Part shown: positions 43,775 to 53,590 of the stretch, in pieces | Layout of the letters: each line of letters begins with the position of its first letter | How positions within the stretch are numbered: position 1 is the stretch's first letter | Origin: Streptomyces sp. TLI_105 | GTDB lineage: Bacteria > Actinomycetota > Actinomycetes > Streptomycetales > Streptomycetaceae | DNA: 64,000 nt | Assembly: GCF_900105415.1 (NCBI RefSeq) | Contig: NZ_FNSM01000001.1 | Span: 1,178,001-1,242,000 of the forward strand | Direction of reading: 5' to 3' | Made by a program: the position numbers and the translations under genes | Notes under the pieces: model-generated | Databases searched by the model: none | Told to the model about the DNA's origin: nothing | What the model saw: the letters and a program-made list of their open reading frames with translations, nothing else

Positions 43775-44683
43775 ATGGCCCGCACACTCGACACGACGCC
43801 GATCGCGGCCGAGGTCCCGGCGGCCCGGCCGGGGCGTCGCTTCCGCCAGTCGGCCGGCCGTCAGCACCACGCGGGGCCGGTGACGTACGTCCTGCTCGTC
43901 GTCGCCGCGTTCGTCTCGCTCTTCCCGCTGTACTGGAACGTGGTCGCCGCCTCCCACACCGGCGAGCGGGTCGTGGAGGCCCCGGCGCCGCTGCTGCCCG
44001 GCAAGCGGCTCCTGGACAACCTGAGCTTCGCCTGGAACCAGGTCGACATGGGCGAGGCGCTGGTCAACACCACGATCGTGGCGAGCCTGGTGGCGCTGTC
44101 CACCGTGCTGTTCTCCACGCTCGCCGGCTTCGCCTTCGCCAAACTCCCCTTCCGGGGCCGGGGCATGCTGCTCTCGCTGGTGGTCGCCACGATGACGATC
44201 CCGCCGCAGCTCAGCGTCATCCCGCTGTACCAGATCATCACGGACCTCGGCTGGTTCGACCAGCTCCAGTCGGTCGTGCTGCCCTCGCTGGTCGCCGCCT
44301 TCGGCGTGTTCTTCATGCGCCAGTTCCTGCTGGAGGCGCTGCCGATGGAGCTGGTGGAGGCGGCCCGGATGGACGGGGCGCACAGCCTCCGGATCATCTG
44401 GCACGTGGTCTTCCCCGTGGCCAGGCCGGCCATGGCCGTGCTCGGCATGCTGGTCTTCGTCCAGGCCTGGAACGACTTCTTCTGGCCGTTCATCGCGCTC
44501 ACCCCGGACGGCAGCCCCACCCTGCAGGTGGCGCTCGCCGGCCTCGGCGCGGGCAACCACACCGTGGACCACGCCGTGGTGCTGACCGGTGCCCTGATCT
44601 CCACCGTGCCGCTGCTGCTGGTCTTCGCCTTCCTCGGCAAGCACATCGTCGGCGGCATCACGGCCGGCGCCGTCAAGAGCTGA
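43775..44683 (+). CDS. cebG: Cello-oligosaccharide ABC permease CebG
   Basis: 302 aa, MalG type, six helices. The EAA loop is ELVEAARMDGAHSLRIIWHV, and the end is GKHIVGGITAGAVKS as in related permeases. The ATG is 4 bases after the cebF stop, with GGGGGG just upstream. It forms the membrane channel with CebF. bglC follows after 67 bases. Confidence 0.92.
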   Translation: MARTLDTTPIAAEVPAARPGRRFRQSAGRQHHAGPVTYVLLVVAAFVSLFPLYWNVVAASHTGERVVEAPAPLLPGKRLLDNLSFAWNQVDMGEALVNTTIVASLVALSTVLFSTLAGFAFAKLPFRGRGMLLSLVVATMTIPPQLSVIPLYQIITDLGWFDQLQSVVLPSLVAAFGVFFMRQFLLEALPMELVEAARMDGAHSLRIIWHVVFPVARPAMAVLGMLVFVQAWNDFFWPFIALTPDGSPTLQVALAGLGAGNHTVDHAVVLTGALISTVPLLLVFAFLGKHIVGGITAGAVKS

Positions 44684-44750
44684 CCGGCCGCGCCGATCCC
44701 CCCCCGTACCGAACGTACCTTTCCCGTAACCGTGTTGGGAGCCCCCTCCT

Positions 44751-46193
44751 ATGACCGCGCCCGAAACCCGGCCGCTCACCGCCGTCCGCTCGTTCCCCGC
44801 CGACTTCCTGTGGGGCGCGGCCACCGCCGCGTACCAGATCGAGGGAGCGGCGGCGGAGGACGGCCGTACCCCCTCCATCTGGGACACCTTCTCGCACACC
44901 CCCGGCAAGGTCTTCGAGGGCCACACCGGTGACGTGGCCGTCGACCACTACCACCGGTTCCGCGAGGACGTCGGGATCATGGCCGAACTCGGCCTGAACG
45001 CCTACCGGTTCTCCGTCTCCTGGTCCCGCGTCCAGCCCACCGGCCGGGGTCCGGCCGTCCAGCAGGGACTCGACTTCTACCGGCGGCTCGTCGACGAACT
45101 CCTCGCGGCCGGGATCGAGCCGGCGCTGACCCTCTACCACTGGGACCTGCCGCAGGAGTTGGAGGACGCGGGCGGCTGGCCGGAGCGGGCGACCGCCGAG
45201 CGGTTCGCCGAGTACGCGGGGATCGTCGCCGCGGCCGTCGGCGACCGGGTGAAGCGGTGGACCACGCTCAACGAGCCCTGGTGCAGCGCCTTCCTGGGGT
45301 ACGGCTCCGGGGTGCACGCGCCGGGCCGGACCGATCCGGTGGCCGCGCTGCGCGCCGCCCACCACCTCAACCTCGGGCACGGTCTCGCGGTGCAGGCGCT
45401 GCGGGCCGCGCTGCCGGCGGACCGGCAGATCGCGGTCTCGCTCAACCTGCACGAGATCCGTCCGCTGACCGGTTCGGCCGAGGACCTGGACGCGGCCCGT
45501 CGCATCGACGCCGTCGGCAACCGGATCTGGCTGGGGCCGATACTGGAGGGCGCCTACCCGGAGGACCTGTTCGCCGACACGGCGCACCTCACCGACTGGT
45601 CCTTCGTCCGGGACGGCGACACCGCGACGGCGCACCAGCCGCTGGACCTGCTCGCGATCAACTACTACACGCCGACGGTGGTCTCGACGGTGCCGGAGGG
45701 CGCGGAGAAGCCTCAGGACGACGGTCACGGCAACAGCGAGCACTCGCCGTGGCCGGGGGCGGACGCGGTCGCCTTCCACCGGGCGCCGGGCGAGCCGACG
45801 GCGATGGGCTGGGCGGTCGACCCGAGCGCGCTGTACGACCTGCTGACCCGGGTCTCCGCGGCGTACCCCGATCTTCCGCTGGTGATCAGCGAGAACGGGG
45901 CGGCGTACGAGGACGTGGTCGGTCCGGACGGTTCGGTGCACGATCCGGAGCGGGCCGCCTATGTGCACGCGCACCTGGAGGCGGTGCACCGGGCGATGGC
46001 GGACGGGGTGGACGTGCGCGGCTACTTCCTCTGGTCGCTGCTGGACAACTTCGAGTGGGCGTACGGCTACGCGAAGCGGTTCGGCGCGGTCCGGGTGGAC
46101 TACGACACCCTGGAGCGCACCCCGAAGTCCAGCGCCCGCTGGTACGGCCGGGTGGCGCGCTCGGGTGAGCTGCACGCGCCCGGCGGGCACTGA
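44751..46193 (+). CDS. bglC: GH1 beta-glucosidase BglC
   Basis: 480 aa, no signal peptide, so cytoplasmic. It carries the GH1 signatures [15 protein letters not shown] at the N-terminus, acid/base Glu175 in TTLNEPW and nucleophile Glu381 in [11 protein letters not shown], plus the C-terminal [16 protein letters not shown]. It hydrolyses imported cellobiose and cellotriose to glucose, which also removes the CebR inducer. Position directly after cebG is that of bglC in characterised streptomycete ceb operons. A perfect palindromic terminator follows. Confidence 0.95.
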   Translation: MTAPETRPLTAVRSFPADFLWGAATAAYQIEGAAAEDGRTPSIWDTFSHTPGKVFEGHTGDVAVDHYHRFREDVGIMAELGLNAYRFSVSWSRVQPTGRGPAVQQGLDFYRRLVDELLAAGIEPALTLYHWDLPQELEDAGGWPERATAERFAEYAGIVAAAVGDRVKRWTTLNEPWCSAFLGYGSGVHAPGRTDPVAALRAAHHLNLGHGLAVQALRAALPADRQIAVSLNLHEIRPLTGSAEDLDAARRIDAVGNRIWLGPILEGAYPEDLFADTAHLTDWSFVRDGDTATAHQPLDLLAINYYTPTVVSTVPEGAEKPQDDGHGNSEHSPWPGADAVAFHRAPGEPTAMGWAVDPSALYDLLTRVSAAYPDLPLVISENGAAYEDVVGPDGSVHDPERAAYVHAHLEAVHRAMADGVDVRGYFLWSLLDNFEWAYGYAKRFGAVRVDYDTLERTPKSSARWYGRVARSGELHAPGGH

Positions 46194-46202
46194 CGCGGGA
46201 CG

Positions 46203-46240
46203 GGAAAGGGTCGTGCCGGGCGCCCGGCACGACCCTTTCC
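46203..46240. terminator. Bidirectional terminator after bglC
   Basis: A perfect 38-base palindrome with an 18-bp stem (left arm begins GGAAAGGGTCGTGCCGGG) and only CG between the arms. It serves the convergent bglC and the 46259-46729 gene. Confidence 0.92.
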
Positions 46241-46258
46241 TCAGAGGTCGGTCACCTG

Positions 46259-46729
46259 TCAGATGTCGACGACCCGGTAGCCGATGACGTAGATGCCGCC
46301 GGAGCCCTCGACGGTGCGCCACTGGGTCTCGGCGCCGACCTCGCTGCCGGTGACGAGCGTGGCGCCGAGCTTGTCGTCGCTGCTGGTGGAGTCGTAGTCC
46401 CACAGGGTCAGGGTGCGGGCCTGCTCCTTGCCGAGGATGAGCGCGGCGTTGCCGTTGCCGTCCTCCATGGAGCGGACGTAACCGGTGCCCATGGTCTGGT
46501 ACTTGATGCCGTTGCCGGGCCAGACCTTGACGGCGTTGCCGTTGGCGTCGGTGATCTTGAGGTAGGCCTCGTCGTGGTCGCCCTCGCTGTTCTGCTGGCA
46601 GTGCAGCTCGAACAGCTCGATCTTCACGTAGTCGATCGGCTCGGCGTGCGCGGTGCCGGCGAAGGCTCCGAGGCTGCCGAGTCCCAGCAGGGCGGTGGCG
46701 GCCGCTCGGACGACTCGGTTCTTGCGCAT
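46259..46729 (-). CDS. Small secreted protein of unknown function
   Basis: 156 aa. GGGGGGA precedes the ATG at 46729. A clear Sec signal peptide (RKNRVVRAAATALLGLGSLG ... AHA) is followed by an about 125-residue acidic domain rich in alternating strands (VKIELFELHCQQ, EAYLKITDANGNAVKVWPG, LTLWDYDSTSSDDKLGA). The layout suggests a C2-like beta sandwich with Asp-rich loops, but I do not recognise the family. There is one Cys. It ends the transcript at the shared palindrome with bglC; no functional link to cellulose is shown. Confidence 0.78.
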   Translation of the reverse strand: MRKNRVVRAAATALLGLGSLGAFAGTAHAEPIDYVKIELFELHCQQNSEGDHDEAYLKITDANGNAVKVWPGNGIKYQTMGTGYVRSMEDGNGNAALILGKEQARTLTLWDYDSTSSDDKLGATLVTGSEVGAETQWRTVEGSGGIYVIGYRVVDI

Positions 46730-46885
46730 GTGGTCCCCCCACATATCAGGTCACTCGTGTGACGTGGTGCCCGGTCCGCCTTCCCCGGCGGCCCGGTGTG
46801 CCTTTCCCCTCGGCACGACACTCACTGTGCCCCGCGGTCCCGTCCCGGCTCTACGCGCGTTCCGCTGGGTGGAACGCGCGGGGAA

Positions 46886-47614
46886 CTACAGGACGAGGGC
46901 GGTCGTCGGGACCGGTGCCCGCCGGCCGCCCCGGGCCAGCGCGCGGGTGACCGCGGCTCCCGCCTCGGCGACGCCCTGGGCCAGCGCGTCGAGTCCGCGG
47001 CCCGCGGGGACCATGCCGGCGAGCGCGGCGACCGTGCGGCCGTCCGGGGCGCGGACGGGCAGCGCGGCGCAGCACACCCCCTCCATCACGTCCTCCCGGT
47101 CGAGGACCGGCCCGCCGCGGAGGGGCCCGCACAGTGCCTTCCCGGCGGCGGTGTCGAGGCGGAACGCGATGCCGTCGCGCACGGGGAGGAGCGGCTCCAG
47201 GTCGCCGGGCACCGAGCTCACGGTGATCGCCATGTCCTCGCGCAGCACGGCCAGGACGACGCTGGCGCCGGTGACGGCCCGGAGGCGCTGGAGCGGCAGC
47301 CGGGCGGCGGGGCGCAGACCGGGGTGCGGTTCCCAGGCCTGGCCGAGGCGGTAGAGCTGCGGGCCGACCCGGTAGCGGTTGCCCTTCCGTTCGACGGCGC
47401 CGACTCCGACCAGCTGGTCGAGCAGCCGGTGGACGCTGCCCTTGGGCACTCCGCAGGCGAGCGCGAGTTCGGTCACGCCTGCCTCGTCGCCGTTCCGGCG
47501 CAGGGCGTCGAGCAGCGCGAACGCCCCTTCCAGCACTCCCCGGCCGCGCTCCTGGCGCCCCGGCGCGGCCGTCCTCGCGACGCCGCCCGTTCTCCGTGCC
47601 GCTCCGGTGTCCAT
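46886..47614 (-). CDS. IclR-family transcriptional regulator
   Basis: 242 aa. The winged HTH spans about residues 25-85 (VLEGAFALLDALRRNG, VTELALACGVPKGSVHRLLD, GNRYRVGPQLYRLG), followed by the IclR effector domain (about 100-235, GKALCGPLRGGPV, VCCAALPVRAPDGRTVAALA). ATG 47614 follows AGGGGGA. Targets and ligand are unknown; the divergent GDPD gene is one candidate. No dyad operator was recognised in the 165-base divergent gap. Confidence 0.9.
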   Translation of the reverse strand: MDTGAARRTGGVARTAAPGRQERGRGVLEGAFALLDALRRNGDEAGVTELALACGVPKGSVHRLLDQLVGVGAVERKGNRYRVGPQLYRLGQAWEPHPGLRPAARLPLQRLRAVTGASVVLAVLREDMAITVSSVPGDLEPLLPVRDGIAFRLDTAAGKALCGPLRGGPVLDREDVMEGVCCAALPVRAPDGRTVAALAGMVPAGRGLDALAQGVAEAGAAVTRALARGGRRAPVPTTALVL

Positions 47615-47779
47615 GAGTCCCCCTGACTCGCTACGCCCGGCCGTGTCCCCCGATGGCACGGCTGCGGGCCCAGGTCCACGATGCCGCAGACCGGACCATT
47701 ACGACGAAGGGCTTGCGTGCCCGGTCGTGTCGCCTCGTGCCCGGCCCGCCCGACGAGGGACCCCTTAGGGTGGGCGGCC

Positions 47780-48697
47780 ATGAGAGAAGCTCAACCGCCC
47801 GCCGCCCGGTCCCGTCGTCGCAGGGCCGTCGGACTGGTCGCCGGGGCCACCGTGGTCGCGGGGCTCGCGACCGCGTTCGTCGTCGCCGCGCCGCCCTCGG
47901 AGTCCGCGCCCCGCCCGGCGGCGAAGGCCTCGGCGGCGAGTCCCTGGATGCGCGCGGCGGGGGCGCCGCTGACGGTGATCGCCCACCGGGGCGCCCCGTC
48001 CGCGGCTCCCGAGAACACCCTGGTCTCCGACGAGGTGGCCCGGCGGGGCGGGGCCGTCTGGATCGAGAACGACGTCCAGCCCAGCAAGGACGGCGTGCCG
48101 TACATCCTGCACGACACCACCGTCGACCGGACCACGGACGGCACGGGACCGATCCGCTCGCTGACCTCCGCCCAGCTCGACTCCCTGGACGCCGGCTCCT
48201 GGTTCGCGCCCGCCTACGCCGGCACCCGGGTCCCGACCCTGGCCGCCCAGCTCGCGGATCTCAGGGAGCGCGGCGGGAAGCTGCTCCTGGAGATCAAGGG
48301 CCGGCACAGTCGCGCCGAGGTGGACCGGATCGTCCGGGAGGTCCGGGACCAGGACATGACGGACCGGGTCTTCGTGCAGAGCTTCGACATCCCGTCCCTG
48401 CGGTACGCCCACGAGCTGGCGCCCGAACTGCCGCTCGGCCTGCTGCGCGGCACCCTGGACGCCGACCCCGTCGCGCTCGCCCGGGAGCTGGACCTCTCCG
48501 CGTACAACGTCTCGGACGCCGCGCTCGCCACCCGTCCGCAGCTGGTCGGCGACCTGCACGCGGCCGGCGTGGCCGTGAACGTGTGGACGGTCGACGCCCC
48601 GGCGCGCTGGAAGGCCCTGGACGCGCTCGGCGTGGACGGCGTCATCACGAACCGCCCCACCGAGCTGGGCGGCTGGTCGTCCGGCCGGACGAGCTGA
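47780..48697 (+). CDS. Secreted or membrane-anchored glycerophosphodiester phosphodiesterase
   Basis: 305 aa. A basic n-region (RSRRRRAVG) and hydrophobic stretch (LVAGATVVAGLATAFVVAA) form a signal peptide or anchor. GDPD motifs follow: VIAHRGAPSAAPENT with the catalytic His, IENDVQPSKDGVPYILHD (metal-binding Glu/Asp and second His), LLEIKG, and the C-terminal GVDGVITNRP. The enzyme releases glycerol-3-phosphate from glycerophosphodiesters outside the cell. ATG 47780 was chosen over in-frame upstream codons because it starts the signal peptide. Confidence 0.92.
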   Translation: MREAQPPAARSRRRRAVGLVAGATVVAGLATAFVVAAPPSESAPRPAAKASAASPWMRAAGAPLTVIAHRGAPSAAPENTLVSDEVARRGGAVWIENDVQPSKDGVPYILHDTTVDRTTDGTGPIRSLTSAQLDSLDAGSWFAPAYAGTRVPTLAAQLADLRERGGKLLLEIKGRHSRAEVDRIVREVRDQDMTDRVFVQSFDIPSLRYAHELAPELPLGLLRGTLDADPVALARELDLSAYNVSDAALATRPQLVGDLHAAGVAVNVWTVDAPARWKALDALGVDGVITNRPTELGGWSSGRTS

Positions 48698-48716
48698 GCG
48701 GCGCCGGGGCGGCCCG

Positions 48717-49220
48717 TCAGCGGGCGGTCAGTTCCCGCAGGAGGTCGGGGTTGACCACCCGGAGGATCGTCGCGATGTCGCCGGGATCGGCCGCCGGCCA
48801 CAGGACGGCCCTGGCCGCGCGGTACTTGGCGGCCAGCCGTTCCCGCTGGGCGGGCGGCAGGGCGGCGGCCCGGTCGGCGCGGCTGTTGTGCGCGTTGTCG
48901 GCGATCTTCACGAGGGTGGCTTCGGGATCCTCCGCGATCCGGCGGAGCTTCTCCTCGTAGGCCGTGTCGGGGTGGTTGGTGACGGCTTCGACGAGGGCGA
49001 CGACCCGGGCGGGGATCCCGGCGGCGCGCAGCCGCTCCGCCGTCCACCCGGTGTCCTCGATGACGTCGTGCAGCAGCCCGGCCATGGCCAGGTGCGGGCC
49101 GAGCGGCTCCAGGCCCGCGGCGACGGCCCGGACGTGGGCGACGTAGGGCACGCCGGCCTTGTCGACCTGTCCGGCGTGCGCGCGGTCGGCCAGTTCGTCC
49201 ACTTGGGCGAGAGTCTTCAT
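48717..49220 (-). CDS. Small HD-domain phosphohydrolase (RelA/SpoT hydrolase-like)
   Basis: 167 aa, essentially one HD domain. The motifs are those of the (p)ppGpp hydrolase half of RelA/SpoT and of small alarmone hydrolases: DKAGVPYVAHVRAVA (first His), AGLLHDVIEDTGWT (HD pair with the ED motif), and LVKIADNAHNSRAD (last Asp). No synthetase, TGS or ACT domain is present. Hydrolysis of alarmone or another nucleotide is plausible but unproven. Three closely spaced in-frame ATGs exist (49232, 49229, 49220); the last is chosen because a GGGGGA run precedes it. Confidence 0.8.
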   Translation of the reverse strand: MKTLAQVDELADRAHAGQVDKAGVPYVAHVRAVAAGLEPLGPHLAMAGLLHDVIEDTGWTAERLRAAGIPARVVALVEAVTNHPDTAYEEKLRRIAEDPEATLVKIADNAHNSRADRAAALPPAQRERLAAKYRAARAVLWPAADPGDIATILRVVNPDLLRELTAR

Positions 49221-49319
49221 GTCCCCCATCATCGCCGGGCGGTGGAGTGGACGCGGTCGTCACATGCTGTTCACACCGAACCGGGAATGCCCGCCCCGCG
49301 GCCCCCGGTTGCCGGATGC

Positions 49320-50249
49320 ATGACTCTTGGAGTGACGCTCAGTTCGACCTCCCGGCAGCTTCCGATCGACGACACGGTGCGGCTCGCGCGGGAGGCGTAC
49401 GACGCCGGCCTGCACTCGGCGTGGTTCGGCCAGTCCTTCGCGTACGACTCTCCCTCGCTCGCCGCGATCGTCGGGCGTGAGGTGCCCGGGCTGCACGTCG
49501 GGACGTCCGCGATCCCGGTTTTCGGCCGCCATCCGCTGCTCGTCTCCAGCCAGGCGCAGACCGCGCAGGCCGCCACCGGCGGCCGCTACCACCTCGGGCT
49601 CGCCCTCGGCACCCGGCACCTGACCGAGACCGCGTTCGGCCTCCCGTACCAGCGGCCGATCGGTCTGCTCAGGGAGTTCCTCACCGCCCTGCGGCCGCTC
49701 CTGGAGACGGGCGAGGCGGACTTCCACGGGGAGCTGCTGACCGCGACGACGCCGTACCCGGCGGCGGTGCCGGGGGCGGACCGGCCGACGGTGCCGGTGC
49801 TCGTCGCCGCGATGGGCCCGCAGGCCCTGCGCGTCAGCGGTGAACTCGCCGACGGCGTCCTGCCGTTCCTCGCGGGTCCGCGTGCGCTGGCCGAGCACAT
49901 CGTGCCGACCGTGACCGCCGCCGCCGAGGCGGCGGGCCGGCCGGCGCCCCGGATCGTGGCCCTCGTGCCGGGCGTGGTGACGTCGGACGCCGAGGGCGTG
50001 CGGCAGAGGGCGGCGGAGGCGCTCGCGCTCTACGAGCGGATTCCCTCCTACCAGCGTGCGATCGAGCTCTCCGGCGCCGACCGGGCGGCCGGACTGGCCG
50101 CGATCGGGGACGAGGAGACGGTCGCCGCCGAGGTGCGGCGCTACCGCGAGGCGGGGGCGACGGAGGTGGTCTTCACCGCCACGGACCTGGGCGGCGAGGA
50201 CGACCGCCGCCGCACCTGGAAGCTCCTCGGCGAGCTGTCGCGCGGCTGA
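49320..50249 (+). CDS. LLM-class flavin/F420-dependent oxidoreductase
   Basis: 309 aa TIM-barrel luciferase-like monooxygenase family protein. Visible features: DTVRLAREAYDAGLHSAWFGQ near the N-terminus, LHVGTSAIPVFGRHPLLVSS, a GGRYHLGLALGTRH cofactor-phosphate loop, and VLVAAMGPQALRVSGELADG. These match the F420-dependent branch common in actinobacteria. The substrate is unknown. No strong ribosome-binding site is seen; the ATG at 49320 gives the expected N-terminal strand MTLGVTLSS. It is transcribed alone. Confidence 0.87.
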   Translation: MTLGVTLSSTSRQLPIDDTVRLAREAYDAGLHSAWFGQSFAYDSPSLAAIVGREVPGLHVGTSAIPVFGRHPLLVSSQAQTAQAATGGRYHLGLALGTRHLTETAFGLPYQRPIGLLREFLTALRPLLETGEADFHGELLTATTPYPAAVPGADRPTVPVLVAAMGPQALRVSGELADGVLPFLAGPRALAEHIVPTVTAAAEAAGRPAPRIVALVPGVVTSDAEGVRQRAAEALALYERIPSYQRAIELSGADRAAGLAAIGDEETVAAEVRRYREAGATEVVFTATDLGGEDDRRRTWKLLGELSRG

Positions 50250-50302
50250 GGCCTGTCCCCGTCCGGTCGCCCGGGGCGCCGGGCAGGCCCTGACACGGCT
50301 GC

Positions 50303-52585
50303 TCAGCGCCTCCCCGCGCCCTGGGTCACCGCCTCGGCCCGGTCCGGTTCCTCGCCCTCGGTGTCCAGGTGGGGCAGGATCCGGTCCAGCCAGGCGGGGG
50401 TCCACCAGGCGTGGCGGCCGAGGAGGGTCATCACGGCGGGCACGAGCAGCAGGCGCACCACGGTGGCGTCGATGAGGACGCTGGCGGCGAGGCCGAGGCC
50501 GAGCATCTTGACGACGATGTTGTCCGAGACGATGAAGGCCGCGAAGACGCTGACCATGATCAGTGCGGCGCAGGTGATGACCCGGGCGGTGATCTCCAGG
50601 GCGTGGGCCACGCTGGCCTTCGAGTCCCCGGTGCGCAGCCAGGCCTCGCGGACGCGGGACAGCAGGAAGATCTCGTAGTCCATGCTCAGGCCGAAGACGA
50701 TGGCGAACATCATCATCGGTACGTAGCTCTCGATGGGCACCTTGCCGGAGACGCCGAGCGCGGGTCCGCCCCAGCCCCACTGGAAGACGGCCACGACGAC
50801 GCCGTACGAGGCGGCGATGGAGAGCACGTTGAGCACGGCCGCCTTGATCGCGACGAGCAGTCCGCGGAAGACGATGAGGATGACGAGGAAGGCGAGCCCG
50901 ACCACGACGGCGATGATCAGCGGCAGGCGGCTGGAGACGATGTCGAGGAAGTCGACCTGGGCGGCCGTGTTCCCGGTGACGTAGCTCTGCGCGTCGGTGC
51001 CGGCCACCGCCTGCGGGAGGACGTCGTCGACGAGGTGGTTGGTCAGCCGGGTCGTCTTCTCGTCCTGCGGGGAGGCCACGGAGTAGGCGGTGCCGACGAG
51101 GACGTCCCCGTCGGAGGTGGTCTGCAGCGGGGTGATGAAGGCGGCGTCCGGGACGCCCGTCAGCGCGTCCTTGAGTTTGGTGCCGAGGTCGGCACGGTCG
51201 GCGGCGGGGACGGCCGACTGGTCGACGACGAGGGTGAGAGGTCCGTTCGCGCCGGGGCCGAAGGCCGTGGAGATCAGGTCGTAGGCCCGCCGGTCGGTGA
51301 ACGACTTGGGGTCGGCGCCGTCTCCGATGTGGCCGAGCTGGATGAAGAGCAGGGGGAAGGCCAGGACGAGCAGGGCCAGGACGCCGCCGGTGAGGAACCA
51401 CCAGGGGCGCTTCTCGACGCGTTGCGCGTATCGGTGCCAGGTGCCGTGCGCGGGCGCGCCGGGCTCGGCGTCGGTCTCCGCCACGGGTTTGCGGACGTGG
51501 TAGCGGTCGATCCGGTGGCCGACGAGTCCGAGCATGGCCGGGACGAGGGTGAGCGCGGCGATGACGGCGGTGACGACCGTGAAGGCGGCCGCGAGGCCGA
51601 GTTTGCCGATGAAGGTGACGCCGGAGACCCACAGGCCGGAGAGGGCGATGATGACCGTGCAGCCGGAGACGAGGACGGCGCGGCCGCTGGTGGTGGTCGC
51701 GAGGGCGGCCGCGTCGGCGGGATCACGGCCGTGCATGAGGTTCTGGCGGTGGCGGGTGATGAGGAACAGCGCGTAGTCGATGCCGACGCCGAGGCCGATC
51801 ATGGTGGCCAGGGTGGGTGAGACGGTCCCGAAGGTGAAGGCGGCCGCCATCAGGCCGAGCAGGGCGAGTCCGCAGACCGCGCCGAGGAGTGCGGTGACCA
51901 GCGGCATGACGGCGCCGATGACGCTGCCGAAGCCGATGAGGAGGACGACGATGGCGACGGCGAAGCCGATGGCCTCGCTGCTGCGGTCGTCGGCCGTCGG
52001 CCGGGCGAGTTCGCCGAGCGAGCCGCCGTACTCGACGGTGACGCCGGCGTCCCGGAGCGGCTGGACGGCGGCGTCGACGCCGTTCAGGTAGTCGGTGCCG
52101 AGGGTGGAGGGCGCCACGCTGAAGCGGATGGTGATGTAGGCGGTCTTGCCGTCCGTGGAGAGCGGGCCGGTGTTGGGCGTCCCGGCCGGGAGCGGGGGCG
52201 GGGTGGTGCCGGGCGGCGGCAGCGGGTTCTGGGCGCCGAGGACGTCGGGGAGCTTCGCCAGGGCGGTGACGGCGGAGTTGACCGCGGACGACTCCTGCGT
52301 GAGGGGCTTGGAGGGGTCGTTCAGGACGACCTGGGCGCTGTATCCGCCGGCGGCGGGATCGTGCGCCTTGAGGACGTCGAGGCCCTCGGCGGACTGCACT
52401 CCGGGGAGCGCGAAGTCGTCGGAGAACATTCCGCCGACGGCCCGGTCGGTGATCTGGAGTCCCGCGACGGCCGCCAACCAGAGGGCGATGACGACGAGGA
52501 AGTGGCGGGCGCACCAGTGACCGAGTCGGTAGAGAGCGCCTTGGGGGGATGCTGGCCGGCCCTGGGCCGGGCTTCCTGCGTTCAT
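50303..52585 (-). CDS. MMPL-family RND transporter
   Basis: 760 aa with 12 predicted membrane helices in two halves. Each half starts with an extracytoplasmic loop and contains the MMPL signatures: [17 protein letters not shown] in the first half with [16 protein letters not shown], and [19 protein letters not shown] in the second. The Asp of each (D in GIDYAL and MDYE) is part of the proton relay. MMPL pumps export lipids or antibiotics; the substrate here is unknown. ATG 52585 gives a short cytoplasmic N-terminus. The divergent neighbour is a methyltransferase; no regulator is adjacent. Confidence 0.92.
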   Translation of the reverse strand: MNAGSPAQGRPASPQGALYRLGHWCARHFLVVIALWLAAVAGLQITDRAVGGMFSDDFALPGVQSAEGLDVLKAHDPAAGGYSAQVVLNDPSKPLTQESSAVNSAVTALAKLPDVLGAQNPLPPPGTTPPPLPAGTPNTGPLSTDGKTAYITIRFSVAPSTLGTDYLNGVDAAVQPLRDAGVTVEYGGSLGELARPTADDRSSEAIGFAVAIVVLLIGFGSVIGAVMPLVTALLGAVCGLALLGLMAAAFTFGTVSPTLATMIGLGVGIDYALFLITRHRQNLMHGRDPADAAALATTTSGRAVLVSGCTVIIALSGLWVSGVTFIGKLGLAAAFTVVTAVIAALTLVPAMLGLVGHRIDRYHVRKPVAETDAEPGAPAHGTWHRYAQRVEKRPWWFLTGGVLALLVLAFPLLFIQLGHIGDGADPKSFTDRRAYDLISTAFGPGANGPLTLVVDQSAVPAADRADLGTKLKDALTGVPDAAFITPLQTTSDGDVLVGTAYSVASPQDEKTTRLTNHLVDDVLPQAVAGTDAQSYVTGNTAAQVDFLDIVSSRLPLIIAVVVGLAFLVILIVFRGLLVAIKAAVLNVLSIAASYGVVVAVFQWGWGGPALGVSGKVPIESYVPMMMFAIVFGLSMDYEIFLLSRVREAWLRTGDSKASVAHALEITARVITCAALIMVSVFAAFIVSDNIVVKMLGLGLAASVLIDATVVRLLLVPAVMTLLGRHAWWTPAWLDRILPHLDTEGEEPDRAEAVTQGAGRR

Positions 52586-52804
52586 GGCGTGGCCGTGTCC
52601 GGATAGGGAAGTCCCCGAGCGGTTCCGGCACCCGCGGCGTGCGGGCCTACCCCGTCCATTGTTCGCCCGGCTCCGCGCTCCGGCATCTCGGCCGGAGGAA
52701 GGCCGGGGACGCCGGAGGAAGGCCGGTGGGAAGTCGATGGGAAGAGGGTAGGAAGCCGCCCGGGGCGGGCGGTCGGCCCGTGACCTCCGGGAAAGGGGAG
52801 CAGC

Positions 52805-53476
52805 ATGCGGGACGAGGGTGCCGGGCGGAAGCCGCTGTCGGCGGCGGAACTGTTCGACGATCTGGGCATGGCGTACGAGCGGGCCTTCGGGCAGCTGCCG
52901 GAGCAGTCGGCGGCGGTGGACTGGCTCACGGAGCGCCTGGGCGCGGGGGCCCGGGTCCTCGACGTCGGCAGCGGCACGGGGCGGCCGGTCGCCGACCGTC
53001 TGGTGCGGGCCGGGTGCGCGGTGACGGGCATCGACGTGTCCGGGGAGATGGTCGGGCTGGCCCGCGCGCAGGTGCCGGGGGCCGTGTTCGAGCAGGTGGA
53101 CGTGCGTGACTACGACGCCCCGCCGGAGGGTTTCGACGCCGTGTGCGCCTTCTTCCCGCTGCTGATGATGAGCCGGGCGGAGGCCTCCGCCGCCCTGGAG
53201 CGGATGGCGGGCTGGGTGGCGCCCGGCGGCTATCTGGTGACCGCCACGGTGCCGGCGGACGTGGACGGGGTGGAGATCGAGTTCATGGGCCGGCCGGTCA
53301 GGGTCTCCAGCTTCTCGGTCGAGGAGTACGTGCGGACGCTGCGGGAGGACTGCGGTCTCGACGTCCTCCGGCACGAGGTGTCGGTCTTCCGGCCGGACGA
53401 CGAGCGCGCGGTGCCGGAGGAACATCTGTTCTGCTTCGCGCGGCGCCCCGATCGGGCCGGTGGCGGGGGCTTCTGA
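52805..53476 (+). CDS. Class I SAM-dependent methyltransferase
   Basis: 223 aa. GGAAAGGGGAG precedes the ATG. Motif I is [16 protein letters not shown] at about residues 51-66, the acidic GIDVSGEM follows, and then [12 protein letters not shown] and a motif-IV-like [13 protein letters not shown]. The [14 protein letters not shown] segment is motif V/post-V. The substrate, a small molecule, is unknown. It stands alone 219 bases from the divergent MMPL gene, in a gap that holds a 16-bp direct repeat (GCCGGAGGAAGGCCGG twice). Confidence 0.87.
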   Translation: MRDEGAGRKPLSAAELFDDLGMAYERAFGQLPEQSAAVDWLTERLGAGARVLDVGSGTGRPVADRLVRAGCAVTGIDVSGEMVGLARAQVPGAVFEQVDVRDYDAPPEGFDAVCAFFPLLMMSRAEASAALERMAGWVAPGGYLVTATVPADVDGVEIEFMGRPVRVSSFSVEEYVRTLREDCGLDVLRHEVSVFRPDDERAVPEEHLFCFARRPDRAGGGGF

Positions 53477-53590
53477 GCCCGGCGTCGGGGGTGTCCGCCA
53501 TTCGGACGGCCGTCTCGGGACACGGAAGAGAAGAAGGTCACAGTCGTACGCCCTCCTGCTCCTTTGTGGATCTCCCCTAGCATCCGAGCC

